A stretch of DNA of 64,000 nt from positions 15,663,267 to 15,727,266 of the forward strand of contig OZ059898.1 of the NCBI GenBank assembly GCA_964057225.1, given 5' to 3'. The first letter of the stretch is position 1, and each line of letters opens with the position of its first letter. A model generated the notes under the pieces. That model saw only the letters and a list, made by a program, of their open reading frames with translations, had not been told where the DNA came from and did not search any database. Shown piece after piece: positions 47,953 through 61,263 of this stretch. The DNA comes from Auanema rhodensis (lineage: Eukaryota > Nematoda > Chromadorea > Rhabditida > Rhabditidae). A program made the position numbers and the translations under genes.

Positions 47953-50571
47953 TCAGACTAATTCCAAGTACGAAATGGGTACTCTTCCACGAACTCCATT
48001 CTTTTCACCCATGATGAAATCAGCATCTAAGCCCGGCAATCGGTACACAATTAAAATCTAAATAAATGAAAATTAAGCATGATGGAGCCATGTAAGTATT
48101 TCTATTACGTCATTCTCTTTTACGGACAGCTCATTGGGTAGAACAGCATCATAGTCTAACACAACACGAGCTTGTTTAGTGCCCATATCATCAACATTGA
48201 AGCCTTTACCACCAGGGCCCTATAATCAGTTCATTATTTTCATAAGCTAATTCAGCAGGTTATGATTTTCATGGGCATGGGAAACTAACCTTAGGTCTAA
48301 CGCTGTTGCCAGGTGCAGTTGTTACAGTGGTGCTAACCAGCGTGGCCGATGATCCCAGGAAGGACATAGTTCTGAAAAGTTATTATCCAGTTAAGAAGCG
48401 AACGCTTTTCATAAAGTACTTCAAATTTATTTTGAAAATTCTGAGAAAAGCCAATACAACTGTACAGAGAATCAGGGTCACAATTAAAGAAAATAAATAG
48501 AGAAAAAAATTGTGACTCTGTGATTAAAAGACAAAACTATGCACCAGCACAACTATTATACAACTTTAAAAGCATGCTCGACTTAGTTAAAACATCGGAA
48601 TATTGAATCTAAAACAATTTTTCCATGTTAACTAAGAAGTTTCAGCCTTCTATGTTAATATTAGATTATAATCATGTTAGAATTAATAGACAACAAGTAA
48701 ACATTTCTACCGGAAAACTCAAGCTCACAACACGGGAAAGCATCAATACAGAATTAGAATTATGTCCAATAATCTCGATCATACCAGCGTCAAGCAGACA
48801 TTTTGTCTCATAGAAGTTCATCAATAACAAGAACTTATCGCTAAAATTTTTGAGGGAAACTCGGAGAATAGGAAAAAATAGATCGAAGACAGAATGGGGA
48901 ATGTGTTGGTGTGTTGGTATGTGCAAAAATGAAAAAAAATAAAAACAATCAGTATACATATGCAGAGAGACGATGTTTCAATCATTCATTCCTACAGAAA
49001 TCCGCGTCATTCTAGACATTAAGCCTTATTTCAAATCTTCCGCAAGACTGTTTACCGAGCCTATAGTTCTTGAAGCATCAGAATGTCCACCGGTGTACAA
49101 GCCAAATCCAGCAGAATCGCTAAGCGAACTAAAACACATCACAACTACGATATATCGCAAATCACAAACGTTCTTCAAGGAAAGATTCGAAAAGTTGAGC
49201 AAATACCTACCCGCTGAGATCACGTTGAAGATCAGACATCATTTGATGACATTGAGCATGGAAAGACATCTGAGCTTCGACAAAGTCACGAAGACATTTA
49301 AGTTGGTTATTCTGAGATGAAAGTAAAATTCAAAAGAAAAATGATTTTAAAAACGTACATGAGCAGTTTGAATGCCTTCTAAGAGCAATTTAGTAATTTC
49401 TGCCTGTTTATCAAACTCTGCTTGGGCAACACGAAGGTCGGCTTCGGCCTGAGAAAAAACAAATAACAAAAAATAAAGTTCTAATATAGAATATTCAAAC
49501 AACAAAAACTATCTATATCAAAATCAATCACGATATCACAATATTCAAACAAACCTGTTCAAGGGTAAAACCTCCTCCAGTTTTACTATTAGACTAAAAG
49601 CATTATTCAAGATTTTTTCAAAAAGGAAATGTTTAAAGAAAAATCGATGAACTTACGCTGGTCTGGCTTTCAGCTGTTTTAGCTTTACGTAAACGACTCT
49701 TACAAGCATCCAAATCCAAACGCTTGCTGTTGAGAATTTTGCGTTCTTTCTAAACAAAACAGCAAAGAATAAGATCAGAGAGTACTTAAAGCTCACTTGG
49801 ATAGTTTTCATATCTCCTTCTAAAAATCGTCTGATGGGCAATAAAGTTTGAGTAGCACATTGATTAACAAACTCTCGATCAGCTGTGCCAAGTTTTTGCT
49901 CGGTTTGAGCAACTTTAATTAACGCACTTCCTATAATATTTTTGAAGCAATGTTTTTCTCAATGTCATGTGATACCATAAGGAGTTGTGCTTCCAAATTC
50001 TTCCCCAGCCTCAGTCATCGCTTGAGCAAGGTGCTCCAGGTTATTTAAACGTCCTCCTCCATCTTTCTTCAACTCCAATTTTTCGTAAAATACTTCTTCC
50101 ATACGAAGAGCTAAAATGTTTATTTGATTCATAGTTGAAATGTATTAAAAATCCAAGATTTAGGCTAATGACTGGCTTTCTGAATTTGAATTCTCAAATT
50201 AGATTTATATTTTCCCATTCATGACTTTGTCAACGCTTGCCAGAAGTCAAATTTGCAAATATTTGATATTATAAGGCAGCGAGATATGAAGTAGACAAAT
50301 GAGAACAAGTAACTTACTAGGATTAGGTTGAAGATAACTTTCAATTGATCCCAGAATTTTCCGAGTATGATCCTCGGTTTTATCAGCCCTTTGGAGCAAA
50401 TTCTCAAAATGAGCATCAAGTTCGGTTCTTTCAGCTTTCAGAAAAGTTTCTTCCGTTAGCTGAAACATATTTACTAATAAAGGCCAGGGAAACCAGACTG
50501 GTACTCACCTGTTTAGCACGGTTGAAGAAGCCACCAGCTTCGCTTGCTAACTTTTTGAAGTTAAACTCCAT
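47953..50571 (-). CDS. erp-1: Endophilin B (BAR-SH3 protein)
   Basis: Eleven exons on the minus strand give 364 residues, against 365 for human endophilin B1. The start MEFNFKKLASEAGGFFNRAKQ is the amphipathic H0 helix of the N-BAR domain. The BAR domain follows with the family phrases ERTELDAHFENLL, ESYLQPNP, GTADREFVNQ, KERKILNSKRLDLDACKSRL, and DKQAEITKLLLEGIQTAH. A linker (TMSFLGSSATLV) leads to a C-terminal SH3 domain: ARVVLDYDAVLPNELSVKEND, then PGLDADFIMGEKNGVRGRVP and the terminal PISYLELV. The SH3 is split by a 51-nt intron whose donor is GTAATA after GAC; a reading without it meets a stop. Endophilin B binds and bends membranes of endosomes, Golgi and mitochondria, and its SH3 recruits dynamin and synaptojanin-type partners. 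The ATG follows a ttttttacag acceptor directly. A roughly 0.8-kb intron (48372-49210) contains antisense open frames without meaning. Confidence 0.93.
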
Positions 50572-51310
50572 CTGTAAAAAAAAGTTATAGCTAAGAGAAA
50601 ATATATAGAATGCTTTCTTCAAATGAAAAGCACGAACTACTGACGCACATCAATAACAACACACACAAAAACGGAAAGATCGATACGTTGCCGAGACCCA
50701 ATAGAAAGAAATTGCAGATGAACTCAAGCTCACTGAAGCTAAATATCTGAGCACATACACGCACACTTTCACATTTTGGGATAATCTTGATTTCGTATTC
50801 AAGTAATAAAGTTTAAGAAGTATTAATCAACATTCATTGAAAAAGGAAGAGCTATAAAATGAGCACAAAAGAAAAAGAGCAAATATGTAAATATATCAAA
50901 ACAGTTCATTGAATTTCATAGTTTAAGCTTCTCCTTGATGAAACAAATTGGAACAAAGACAAGTTACACAAAAAAAAAGTTTAGAAAAAAAAAGTCAATG
51001 AACATGCTGGAAGAAAAAAACATTAGTAAACAAATGACCCGTTTGTAAATGGTGACCTGTGGCTAATACTGCAGTCCTTGAAAAGCGATCTCTATGTTAA
51101 GCGTGTTCTATACCTCATCACCGACATATAACTAATATACATATTCAGTTTAGTAAATTCTAGTCAATAATATTCTGACAACTGTAGCCTTGCGTGGCAT
51201 CATATCTAGAAGCACAATTTTATTTGACTCGTTCATTTTTTCTATATATTTTTTGGTTTATTCGCTTGAATATCATATGATAATGAAAAGTAACTGGTTC
51301 GTTCTTCAGA
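50572..51310. promoter_or_regulatory. Divergent intergenic region
   Basis: The 740 nt between the start codons of endophilin B (minus) and LCMT1 (plus) must serve both. Short A runs are present; no promoter element can be named. Confidence 0.35.
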
Positions 51311-52748
51311 ATGGAAACTGAGGCTTGCGTTGATGACGAACATCTTTCAGCCACAGTTTCTACAAGAAGGAGGTCTCATTCAGTGTCTGATGATTACTCT
51401 GTTCAATGTACCAATGACGATGCTACTTACTGTAAATATGCCGCTGTTCAAGTAAGCCCAACATGTTTAGTAAATTGAATTAAAAACTGAATTATGATTA
51501 TTTTCATATACATATGGATTGAATTAACTATTGTTATGCTTTTCAGCTAAAATACTGGGAAGATCCTTTCATCGATAGATTTGTTTCTTCCAGCCTTGAT
51601 AAAAGAGTCAGAAGAGATCCTGAGATCTCCATTGGTTATTGGGCTAGAGTTGCTGCTGTTAATAACTTGGTTAATAAATTCCTTCAAGCAGTAGAAGGAA
51701 AAGGTCAAATTGTTATCTTTGGTTAGTTCTAAATTTGTGCAATAAATTAAGTTTAACTTATTGTAAAGGATGTGGCTTTGAGACAATGTATTGGCGCTTG
51801 AAGAAAGCTGGAGCGAAATTTACTCGATTTGTCGAAGTGGATTTTAGCTCAGTTACTGCCAAAAAGATTCGTCATATTATGAAACCTGGATCCGATGCTT
51901 TAAGATCTTATTTCACAAGTGACCGTAAGTTTTCCATTACGTTACGAATTGAAAAAAAATTATTCAGCTAAGGAAGAACATCACTCTGATATGCATTGTG
52001 GTGATTATCAACTCGTAGGAGCTGATCTTCGTCAATGGGGTGAACTCAAGGTTTGATACAACAAATTTCGTACATATTTTAATATTGTGTACAGGGAAAG
52101 CTAGACAAGGCTGAGCTTGATTACAATCTACCCACTTTGGTTTTAACTGAGTAATTATTCTTCATTAAAAGTATTAGTTTAATATTTTCATTGAAGATGT
52201 GTTCTTGTCTACATGTCTGTAAGTCAAAGTGATAATTTATTGAAAAATCTTGCCGAAACTTTCGAAACAGTCGTATGCGTCAACTATGAGCAGGTAATTT
52301 TCTATTTATGAATAAGCTGATATTTATCTATAGTTCCGCACTTCTGATAAATTTGGACATGTGATGGAAAAGAATTTGGAGCAGCGAGGAATCCAATTAC
52401 TTGGACTTGGTGCTTGTGCCAGTGTTGAATCCCAGAGAGATCGGTATGCATCAACTTTCTTATGTATGAATCAAATCATGACTTCAGATTTGTGAACAAC
52501 GGTTGGCATTTTGCTTCCGTAATGGATATGGAAGCTGTGTATAAGAAAGTTCTGGATAAGAACGAAGTTAAAAGGTTATATTTGCTAACAACGGTCTGTA
52601 AATCTAACATGGATAACATTTCAGAATCGAAGCTATCGAATCATTGGATGAGATGGAGCTGTTGTGGCAACTCTTATCTCATTATTGTATTGTGCATGCT
52701 ATATCTGACAAAGACGGTAGCCTTTTGGCGAAATTAGATTGTAAGTAA
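51311..52748 (+). CDS. lcmt-1: Leucine carboxyl methyltransferase 1
   Basis: This enzyme methylates the C-terminal leucine of the PP2A catalytic subunit with S-adenosylmethionine, which controls PP2A holoenzyme assembly in the cytosol. Exons join in frame from METEACVDDEHLSATVS to a stop at 52746-52748, giving about 320 residues, near the 334 of human LCMT1. Visible family features are CKYAAVQLKYWEDPFIDRF (substrate-gripping N-terminus), the SAM-binding loop IVIFGCGFETMYWRLK with an acidic follow-up FVEVDFSS, DLRQWGEL, TECVLVYMSVSQSDNLL, and YEQFRTSDKFGHVMEKNL. The last residues end KLDCK, and the stop sits inside a GTAAGTAAG string, so a further splice into a longer tail cannot be excluded. 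The EMC4 gene begins 182 nt downstream on the same strand. Confidence 0.93.
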
Positions 52749-52929
52749 GAATTAAACAAAATTTTATATGTCATTGATCTGAGTTTCATTGTATTGTTAA
52801 GACGTGTTTGAATATTTTATATATAATGCATATTTGTTTTTTTCTTCTAATTTTCTTCGAACTGGGTAATATGGCCCGAAGTATCTATTTATTGTTTTCG
52901 CCTTTTTTGTCTCATTTGCTCTGTATAGG

Positions 52930-53662
52930 ATGTCACTCAGTCAATGGAAATTGGATTTTAGCTCAGCTCCAAGAAATTTAAAAACTTTAGATTCTTCTTT
53001 CAATCCTCCTGGATTTTCCTCCTCTGCAACCACTGTTCAACATCATGTGAGTTGTGGAATGTCAGGGAAAATTTGTAAAGTATTTTTTCAGGTGGACAGT
53101 GAACAAGGAAATGATAATCACGAGCATCTTGCTAGGAAAAGAGTTTGGGATGTAGCTATGGGTCCAGCAAAGGGCTTGCCAATGAACTTGTTTGTAATGT
53201 ACATGGCTGGTAGAAGTGTGAGTATTGATGATGTCGTAATTTTGTTTTATTTGAGCATTTTAGGTTTCTATTTTCCCCATCATGATGGTTGGTATGTTAT
53301 TGTGGCGAACTGTTAAAGCTCTATTTTCTGTCAACGATACATTCAAGCCACTCCAGGTAAAAATTGGTTTCAGAATCTTTTCTGACGCTTGTTTTAGGAT
53401 CAAAATTCAAAATCAATGATTGTGCAAAAGCTCGTTTTTATTTTGGGAAATATTGGAGCCATTGTTATAGCTATTCATAAAGTTTGTCTCTTTTTTTTAT
53501 TTTAGGGTTTTATTAACTGATATTTCTGTATAAATGCTTATGCTTCGTGTGTTTCAGATTCACACAATGGGTTTGTTGCCAAATACCCCTTCAGATTGGC
53601 TCGAGTTTCTTCCTCAACCAAGACGAATTCAATATTCCACGTTCAGTTCGACCTACGTCTAA
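52930..53662 (+). CDS. emc-4: ER membrane protein complex subunit 4
   Basis: Five exons (52930-53046, 53092-53217, 53264-53356, 53399-53481, 53558-53662) encode 174 residues; human EMC4 has 183. The N-terminal cytosolic arm is polar. The conserved body follows: RVWDVAMGPAKGLPMNLFVM, then MYMAGRSVSIFPIMMVGMLL and a helix pair, then MGLLPNTPSDWLEFLP near the end, all close to the EMC4 pattern. EMC4 belongs to the ER membrane complex that inserts tail-anchored and multipass membrane proteins. An acceptor (ctgtatag) lies 1 nt before the ATG, and the gene follows LCMT1 by 182 nt with no obvious polyadenylation signal between, so it may be the second gene of an operon. Confidence 0.93.
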
Positions 53663-54248
53663 AATAATAATTTCAATTCCATTTAGTTCCTCTTTTGTAT
53701 TTGATTTATAATTCTTACTATAAGTTGTTTTATTTATTTTACAAGATTAAACCTTATTTCCATTATTCTTTACATAATTTTGTACTTTTCACGTTCGTAT
53801 CCTGTGTTTTTGAGTTGACAGTTTCCAAGAAACACGAAACTTTCTGATCCTCTAATCAATTCTTGTAGTGATTTTGAAAATCGCTGCAATTCTTGTGAAG
53901 CGATTTTCAGAAGTTAGTTCAAGTAACCAGAATAAGTTGTTCTGAACAAAAGTTTATTGCGAGGCGTTTGATTCCACAATAGCTACGAGGTTTCTCGTTT
54001 CTTGGACTTGTTTGCTCTTCTAATTCAAAGTGTTGCTCACTATGCACTTGTACATAAAGGGACAATTGATCATATGAGATCTAAGAAATATATTGACTAT
54101 ATGACCATGGCGTGGTAACTGCATATCACATTTTAAATTATGGTTGGGCCCAATCTCTTTTCTAGATGTAACAAGTTTAAGTTCCAAACGTCCTTTAACG
54201 ATGAACTTTTTTTACTGAATATTGAGTATATTGAGAGAACTACATGAA

Positions 54249-54249
54249 T

Positions 54250-54288
<39 letters not shown>
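54249..54288. repeat. (GA)n microsatellite
   Basis: Nearly pure GA dinucleotide run of about 40 nt, 0.6 kb past EMC4. Confidence 0.9.
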
Positions 54289-54290
<2 letters not shown>

Positions 54291-55839
54291 GACCAGTTCT
54301 TGTTTAATTCCTGCTGCTGTTTCGATCCCAAATAGTTACCATAGCAACAATATGTACGTATATAATTGGAAACAATATGCTTCTTTCCATATTTTGTGTT
54401 TATACTCAATATTGGCAAATCTATTCATAAACTTTTGATAATTCCCACTTGAAGAGTTGAAGTAACATCTAAGAATAAGTGTATAAGAAGACATCATCGA
54501 TGTTTCATTCAAACACAAAAACATGAACATTTAGAATCAAGAAAGGTTTTTCTAATCGAAACTAACAGCAAACATCTGGACCCCCTTCCCATCCTCTCCA
54601 GCTTTGCTTTAATTTGATTTCAGTACTTGAAGAGTTTTCATAAACATGAGAACCTTCCCAGTTTTATAGAAAATTCATTTTTCAAGTTCAAAGTTACATT
54701 TTCATCTGTTTTGACAAGAAATATGGAAATATTTCAAGAAGGAACAATGAGCATAAAACATGAAAATTCATGTTAAGCCTATGAAAAATGATTTGAAATT
54801 TGTGTTAAAACTCATAATTTTTTTTTTAATTCTTAGTTTGAACTATTCGTTACATGTTTTTCATGTTTCCTTTGATGGTAAGGAAATGAAAATTTCTTTT
54901 AATGTACTTGATTACCTCATCTTATCCAATATATTTCCTCTGCTGTTTATACGATTCGTTTGATTTTCTTCATATTTCTTCATTTCACAGAAATCTCTTT
55001 TTTTATTTTTTATGTGCAAATTGTAAATTTATTCTATAAATATGTTATTTCTTTTGTAAAATACAAGCTTTCACTCTCTAAATTTTGTACTAAAAATTAC
55101 GAAGTTCCTTAATTTAATTAAAAATTCATGTTTCTACCATTGAGTTTAAATATCATATAATGATGGAGCTTTTACAACCAGTTTTTAAGATCCAAAAACG
55201 AATTTTTAATTAGTCCTTCGTTAAAATTTCATCCTATTAACGTGTTTGGTACTCGTAAAAAAATTTATATCATGAGTATATGGTCAATGAAATCTTTATT
55301 TTTAGAAAATGAACACATCATCCGTTTAACAGAAGGAAGTAATAAGTAGAGTTTCTGATGAAATTCATGTATTAACCACCAAAACCAGTGTTAATTGAAC
55401 CAGATGTGCGTACTGTTTCCGATGAAAATAGACGAAAATTCTTTTTTTTTTGGTTCAAAAATGCACATTCATCTTCGAAAAACGTCTGCTCAAGAGAGTA
55501 GAACATCCACATTTTGTGTTTTATCATCCTAATAAGATCAACTCGTCTTTTTAAATTTAATAGAAAAAGATCAAGATACATAACTAGAGCTATAATAGAA
55601 ATCAGAGTTGCGTGAGAGAAAAGGTTAACTCTCGTACTTAATTGGAAATAAGTCAAAACATGTTATTCCCGAAAAAAAAAACGAATTCGTCTCCTCTGTT
55701 TTTACCCCAATGAAGGCATCAACAGCAGTATTATTTCTTAATTGAGCTTATTTTACCTGCTTAGAGCTTGTCTTCAAGGTTATAAGCCTAAACATTATAG
55801 CTACAATCAATACTAGTTCAATAGGCAGAGGGATTGCTG

Positions 55840-56020
55840 GTTGAAAGAGAAATATGAGAGTGAAAAAGAGATAGATAGAGCTATATAGATAGAAAGAGAG
55901 ATAGAGAGAGAAATTGAGAAATTAGAGAGAAAAGATAAAGAGAGAGAAAGAGAAAAAGAAAATGAGATAGCCAGTGTGAGAGAGAATACGAGAAAGAAAG
56001 AAGGGATAGAAGAAGAGAAA
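55840..56020. repeat. GA-rich purine tract
   Basis: About 180 nt almost free of C and poor in T, made of GAGAAA/GATAGA-type units. Long purine asymmetry of this kind can form triplex or unusual chromatin. Confidence 0.8.
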
Positions 56021-56889
56021 GAACATCATAGGGCTTGCTTGTGTCTTGTTGTTGTTGTTACTCTTCGATTTTCTTCCCTTTTTAGCTCTTAGAATCATTC
56101 GACATCGTTCTGTATCACAACTGACCATGCTTTTCTTTTTTTTCAAATCAAATATCTTGTGATGTATCCTCAAGCAATCTGTTTAGCTATCTGACCTCTC
56201 CGTTATCTTTAGTCTCTAAGTGCTTTTCTGTATCTTCAACCGAAAAAAAAATTTGATCAGATGGGCTTAGCATCAATTCCAATTTCTGGGCTATCGTTGA
56301 TAAATCAACAATCAGTAAAATAGAATTATGATTCCGCCTTCTTCCTTATGTGTTCTACAACAGTCACTGTAGTCACACTACTATATAGAATTGATTTAAT
56401 TATAAATTCTTTTTCGTTTCTGAGCAAACTTCGACAAAGTTGTCATTTCGATGTTCTCACAGCCTAATATATGGCTGCTTACTCATTCACTTACTCTCTT
56501 CATACTATTTATACTCTCTCATAACCTTTTCATTCCACTTGTCTTCCTATTCATTTCATTGTTTCCAAGAATTTCTTGAACTCATTACGTTATAATGCTT
56601 ATCATATACTTTGAAAATATTTCTTTATCTTCTCAATAGTCACCATACAAACACAAAATAGAAGGTTCGTGTGACATAAATATACTTGTAAATACAACGA
56701 AAACCAGTAAATCGAAGAAAAAAAGAACAGGAATCTAATAAAGTATTTGGATGTGAGTGATAACATTCATGACATATACATATATAGCCCACTATATCCC
56801 CTTTTCATAGGTCATACATAACTATATTATATTTAGTTTAATAGAAAGACAAAAAATGAACAAAAAGAATAACAAGCAATATGAGATCC

Positions 56890-56920
56890 TTCTCTCTCTC
56901 TCTCTCTCTTTCTCTCTCAC
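56890..56920. repeat. (CT)n microsatellite
   Basis: CT dinucleotide run of about 30 nt with one TT interruption. Confidence 0.9.
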
Positions 56921-58239
56921 TATATACTTTGTCCTCTTTATAATCTTCTGTCGTATTTCCCTTTCGGTTTCTTGTGATTATTCTTTGTAGTTTAAAGCTA
57001 ACAATGCCATGTCTGATTTAAGTTTAAAGAGTACGCACCCATATTATGATTAAGATTTTACCATGCATTTATCTATGATATTAGTTCGTAAATAGATAAT
57101 AGCATTCCTCAAAATAGAAGAAAACTTCAAAAATTAAGATAAAAATTCATTTTGGCCCTGTTTTCTCCTCAGCTTGCACCGATTTTCGGGGAGACTTTGG
57201 CTTCTCTTGACCAAATTAATCTGATTATGATTGCCTGATGATAAGAAAGCGTTCACATCTCAATATACATTTCCATCACATTTTACCTTTTCTCTCCATT
57301 AGATTCTATCTTCTTCGTGTTAATACTATCATTTACTCTTCCTTGATCTATGGCTTATATCCTGCTCAGCAACAACCAAAACAAACTATCATGCCCGGCT
57401 ATTTGTCTGATGCTCTCGGGAGATTCATTATAGCTGATGTAGCAGACATTTTCCGACAAGAAGTGAGCCAAGAATAGGATGGATTGAAAGGGAAGAATAA
57501 CTTTAAGAATGATCCTCATAAGCTGTCAGAATAACTATGCCCTTATCTTATATAGTGAGCTTAACGCATTTAGTATTATCAAACTGATATTGTTCGGAAG
57601 TTCAATTTGAAATGCCTATTCTCGGGTACATGTATATGAATAATAAAATCTGTAATAGAATTTTTCATGTAAGATGAAGAAAAAGAAGAAGAAAAGTTGA
57701 GAAAATTCGAGAAAAGCGCAGACAAATACTTCATATGAGCTGTTGAAGTCTAGCTAAATGAACTTGGCCCGGGCCTATTGACATCGAGAGATGTTTCTAA
57801 AAAAATTGACCAGCTATATCAAGAACGTCCCTCATTTATCTTGTGGTTTATACATCAGAAAAGTTTATTAAAATGGCAATTATCGTCATCATTTCTGATC
57901 TTTATCCCAACTACCTCACTTCGTCAATCAGCAGGCTTTATCGCCTTTTATTTCTGCCATTCTTCTGCCTTTCGTTGGCTATTTTAGACTCATAAGCTGG
58001 TTTCGATTAATTAGATTTATAGTTTATATATCAACTTCTACGTAATATCAGATGAAGATGTCATTTTGCATTTCGTTGTTGTACTTCTTGGATTTTTGTG
58101 AAATTTTGTTTAATGATGTTGAGCTAAAAATAATAATTAATAACTTCACTACTATTGAATAAGCTATTCAATCTGAATTTTATTAGAATATAAAATGTTC
58201 TTCAAGACTATTTCTTCAGATATTAAATGGATATATATA

Positions 58240-58300
58240 GAGAGTGAGAGTGAGGGAGATAGAGAGAGAGGGAGAGAGAGAGAGAAACAGAGAGAGTTCA
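58240..58300. repeat. (GA)n-rich tract
   Basis: About 60 nt of GA repeats with GGG and AAA interruptions. Confidence 0.85.
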
Positions 58301-59279
58301 TTCTTTTGATACTTCTTTTTACGCTCAACATCCTGATATTCTGACTTTGGTTAAAAGCTTTGACAACTGCATATACATATCTGAGCTAATGTCACCATAT
58401 ACATACGTGCACATGTCCCCTTCTAATAGGTCGGAAGTTCATACTTTCAGTAGTTTTGTACTTCTTTCACTTTCATCGAGTTTATACGAGCACTCAGGAA
58501 ATTATTTCCTGTTGTCTGTATCTACTATGATGGTTTGCATTTACCTTATTTCTTCTAAAAGCGTCTAATTGAAGGCCGACTTTCTTCTTCCATTTTCTGA
58601 TCTAAACATAGATGCTGTTGATTTGAGATTCATTACTGATTTCAAGTGTTCTGAAACATAGTATAGTAGAAGCTTTGACCCTATAAACGCTTAAATTTCA
58701 TTCTCTTCAATTGGCTTTTTTCATTCACATTTTCTTCCTCTGTTAATAGAGAAAAGACTTGAAAATCGCTTAAATATGTAAGAATTCTTACTCTTATTCT
58801 ATTATTCAATATATTCGTTAGTGCTGTTCTTTCTTTTTCTATTTTCCACTCCTTTTTTTGACAAAGAACTTGGTTAAGATGGGTGAACATGACTAACGAA
58901 GATGAAGTTGGGTATTGGTGTGTAGTAGTAGAAAGCAAGGAAAACGAGGTGTTCAAGAGAGGCAAAAGGACTACGTGAACAAGCGAGTGAAGTAGCTCGA
59001 GAAACAGGATAGCAACGTGAAGCTTCATAAACGGCGTGAGTAGGACTTGTATGTTGCATGTAAGAGGCTATACATCCGGCTACAGCTGTTACGGATTGAT
59101 CGAACTGCATCTCTTTCATACATGGTTCGTAGATATTATGTTTCTCTTTGTGCTCTCGGCTTCTCTCTCTTCCGCATTGACGTCGATGGCGATGTCCTCA
59201 GTTTCCAAATAAGGTTTTCAGTCGATCAAGCTGCTGCCCTGCGCTGATGCTCGTTGGATGTTCTTCTATGGATTCAGAA

Positions 59280-59460
59280 TGAATGAGAAAGAGAAAGAGA
59301 AAAAGAGAGATTGAGAGAGAAAAGATGACGTAGAAAACATGCAAGAAAAATAGGGGCAGGCAACGGCAGAAAGAGAGAAAGTAGAGAGAGACGTCATGAA
59401 AAACAGGAATAAGGAAGAGGGAGGAGAGAAAGAAAGAAAAGGAGATAGAGAGAGAGAGTG
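59280..59460. repeat. GA-rich purine tract
   Basis: About 180 nt purine-rich with GAAAGA and GAGAGA units, interrupted by short mixed sequence. Confidence 0.75.
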
Positions 59461-60535
59461 CTTGACTGAACCCTGCTAGCTGTATGGAGGAGGGGGGACA
59501 GCTTATTTTCCATTTTTTCAAACTACAAATCGATTTTTCATTTCAGTTCTTATTCTATTTTCTTCTTTTCATCGGTATGTGCTGTTTTCTTTTATTTTTT
59601 TGAGTTTTTCTCTGTTTCTTCTCTCCCCTATCCCCTGTTTTTAGTCAGTTCGGTTGATGATGATGGCGTAATCCTCATCTAGCTTGTCGTCTATTTTCTA
59701 TGGAACGGCCTCATTTTCTAAAACCTTTATATATCATGTCGAAGGCTTTGCCATGCACAACTATTCCCCATAAACTTCTGATAGTAGCCAGAGAATGGGT
59801 AGAAAACCGAATGTTGTTGTCCATGGCATCATCTTCTTCTTCTTCTTTTTCTTCACTTTCTACTTTTTCATCTTTTCTCTGGTCTATGCTTCTATTTTTT
59901 TCATATTTTGGTAGTAATTTCCTCTCCAAAAAAAACCGATCAAACAGATTAAGTAGGAAATAATAATTTGTTATTAATGTATTGGTTTTACTAAGATATG
60001 ATGATGTTGGAAGTCTTCTTTAACAAAGGTTTCCGGAAAATAAGAATGAAATAGTAGTAGAAGTAGTTAGAGAAAAGATCTTTTCTTATATTTTTCGATT
60101 ATTTGTTCTTTTATCTGATATTTATTCGAAAACTTTATACCATATCATTTAATCTTTTATAATTTTGCTAAGTTGTTTTCAACATATTTTTATTTTAAAA
60201 TTTTGGCTTTGAATTGCTTTTTCAAATGTAAAAAAAATATAAATTTCATTCCTTTTTCCGTATGTTAGATTGTTTTTTTTTCTTGGCATCATTTGAACAT
60301 CACAAATTCCATGCATGTTATAACAATAATCAAACAAAACTTCATCAAATATAGTTTATATATAGATTTTTCTATCAATATCTTTCTTGTTTGGCTGATC
60401 TTTTGACTTTATTCAATTAAAAGTTTTTCCATATTCCCTTTTAACTCTTTTACTTTACTCTTTCATTGTGTTCGTTACTCTATCACTCTATCGTACTCCC
60501 CCCATGTTTCCATCACTCTTTCGATGTGATGTGTT

Positions 60536-60586
60536 CATCATCATCATCATCATCATCGACATCGACATCATCATCAACATGATGTA
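60536..60586. repeat. (ATC)n trinucleotide repeat
   Basis: Interrupted ATC/GAC trinucleotide tract, about 50 nt. Confidence 0.85.
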
Positions 60587-61201
60587 CATTTCGTCGTCGA
60601 CGAATTGTCGATTGGACTTGTCGACGGAACTGATGATTCTCATTAGCAGAGCCGTGGAAACCTAGGAAATGAGCTTTCACAAGCTAACTCTGCAACACCA
60701 CTTCTCAAAAGCTGCTCTTTGACCTTTTCATTTTTTATTTGAACATCCTTTTCCGTACAAAAGTTTTATTAGAAGAAGCGTCTAGTATACGAGAGAAATT
60801 AGAGAGTAAGAAGAAATGAAAAAGTAGAAAAAAGTTCTAAAATAACATGGCAAAGAGAGAAAATGAGGTATTTACAAACAGGTAGAGAGCTAGAGAGGGT
60901 GAGAGAGAGAAAGAGAAATTTAGAGAGAAAACAAGTATGAGGGAGATAACGATGTCAACAAAGAAAAAAGAGAGAACGACATGCTCATTTGCAGGATTAC
61001 CACGTTTTAGTTTCATGCTATATGCTATACGTCTGATTAATAAATATTCGTTCAGATCGTGATGACTTTCTCCTCTTTCTATCTATATTTACCGATATTA
61101 TAAGCAATTTACCACGGAAGAGACTTTATTTATATGCATGAAATTGTTCATTTTATAGTTTTTTTTCAATTTTTCTTCTCAGTTCACTATGACTTTCCGT
61201 A

Positions 61202-61204
<3 letters not shown>

Positions 61205-61263
<59 letters not shown>
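61205..61263. repeat. (TC)n microsatellite, longest in window
   Basis: About 49 nt of pure TC followed by a TTT interruption and more TC. It is the longest uninterrupted dinucleotide repeat in the window. Confidence 0.95.

Noticed and set aside
48973-49320. 115-codon plus-strand open frame (MFQSFIPTEIRVILD...)
   Set aside because: It lies antisense to an endophilin B exon (49211-49311) and the following intron; the minus strand reads as conserved BAR-domain sequence, and the plus frame is its shadow.
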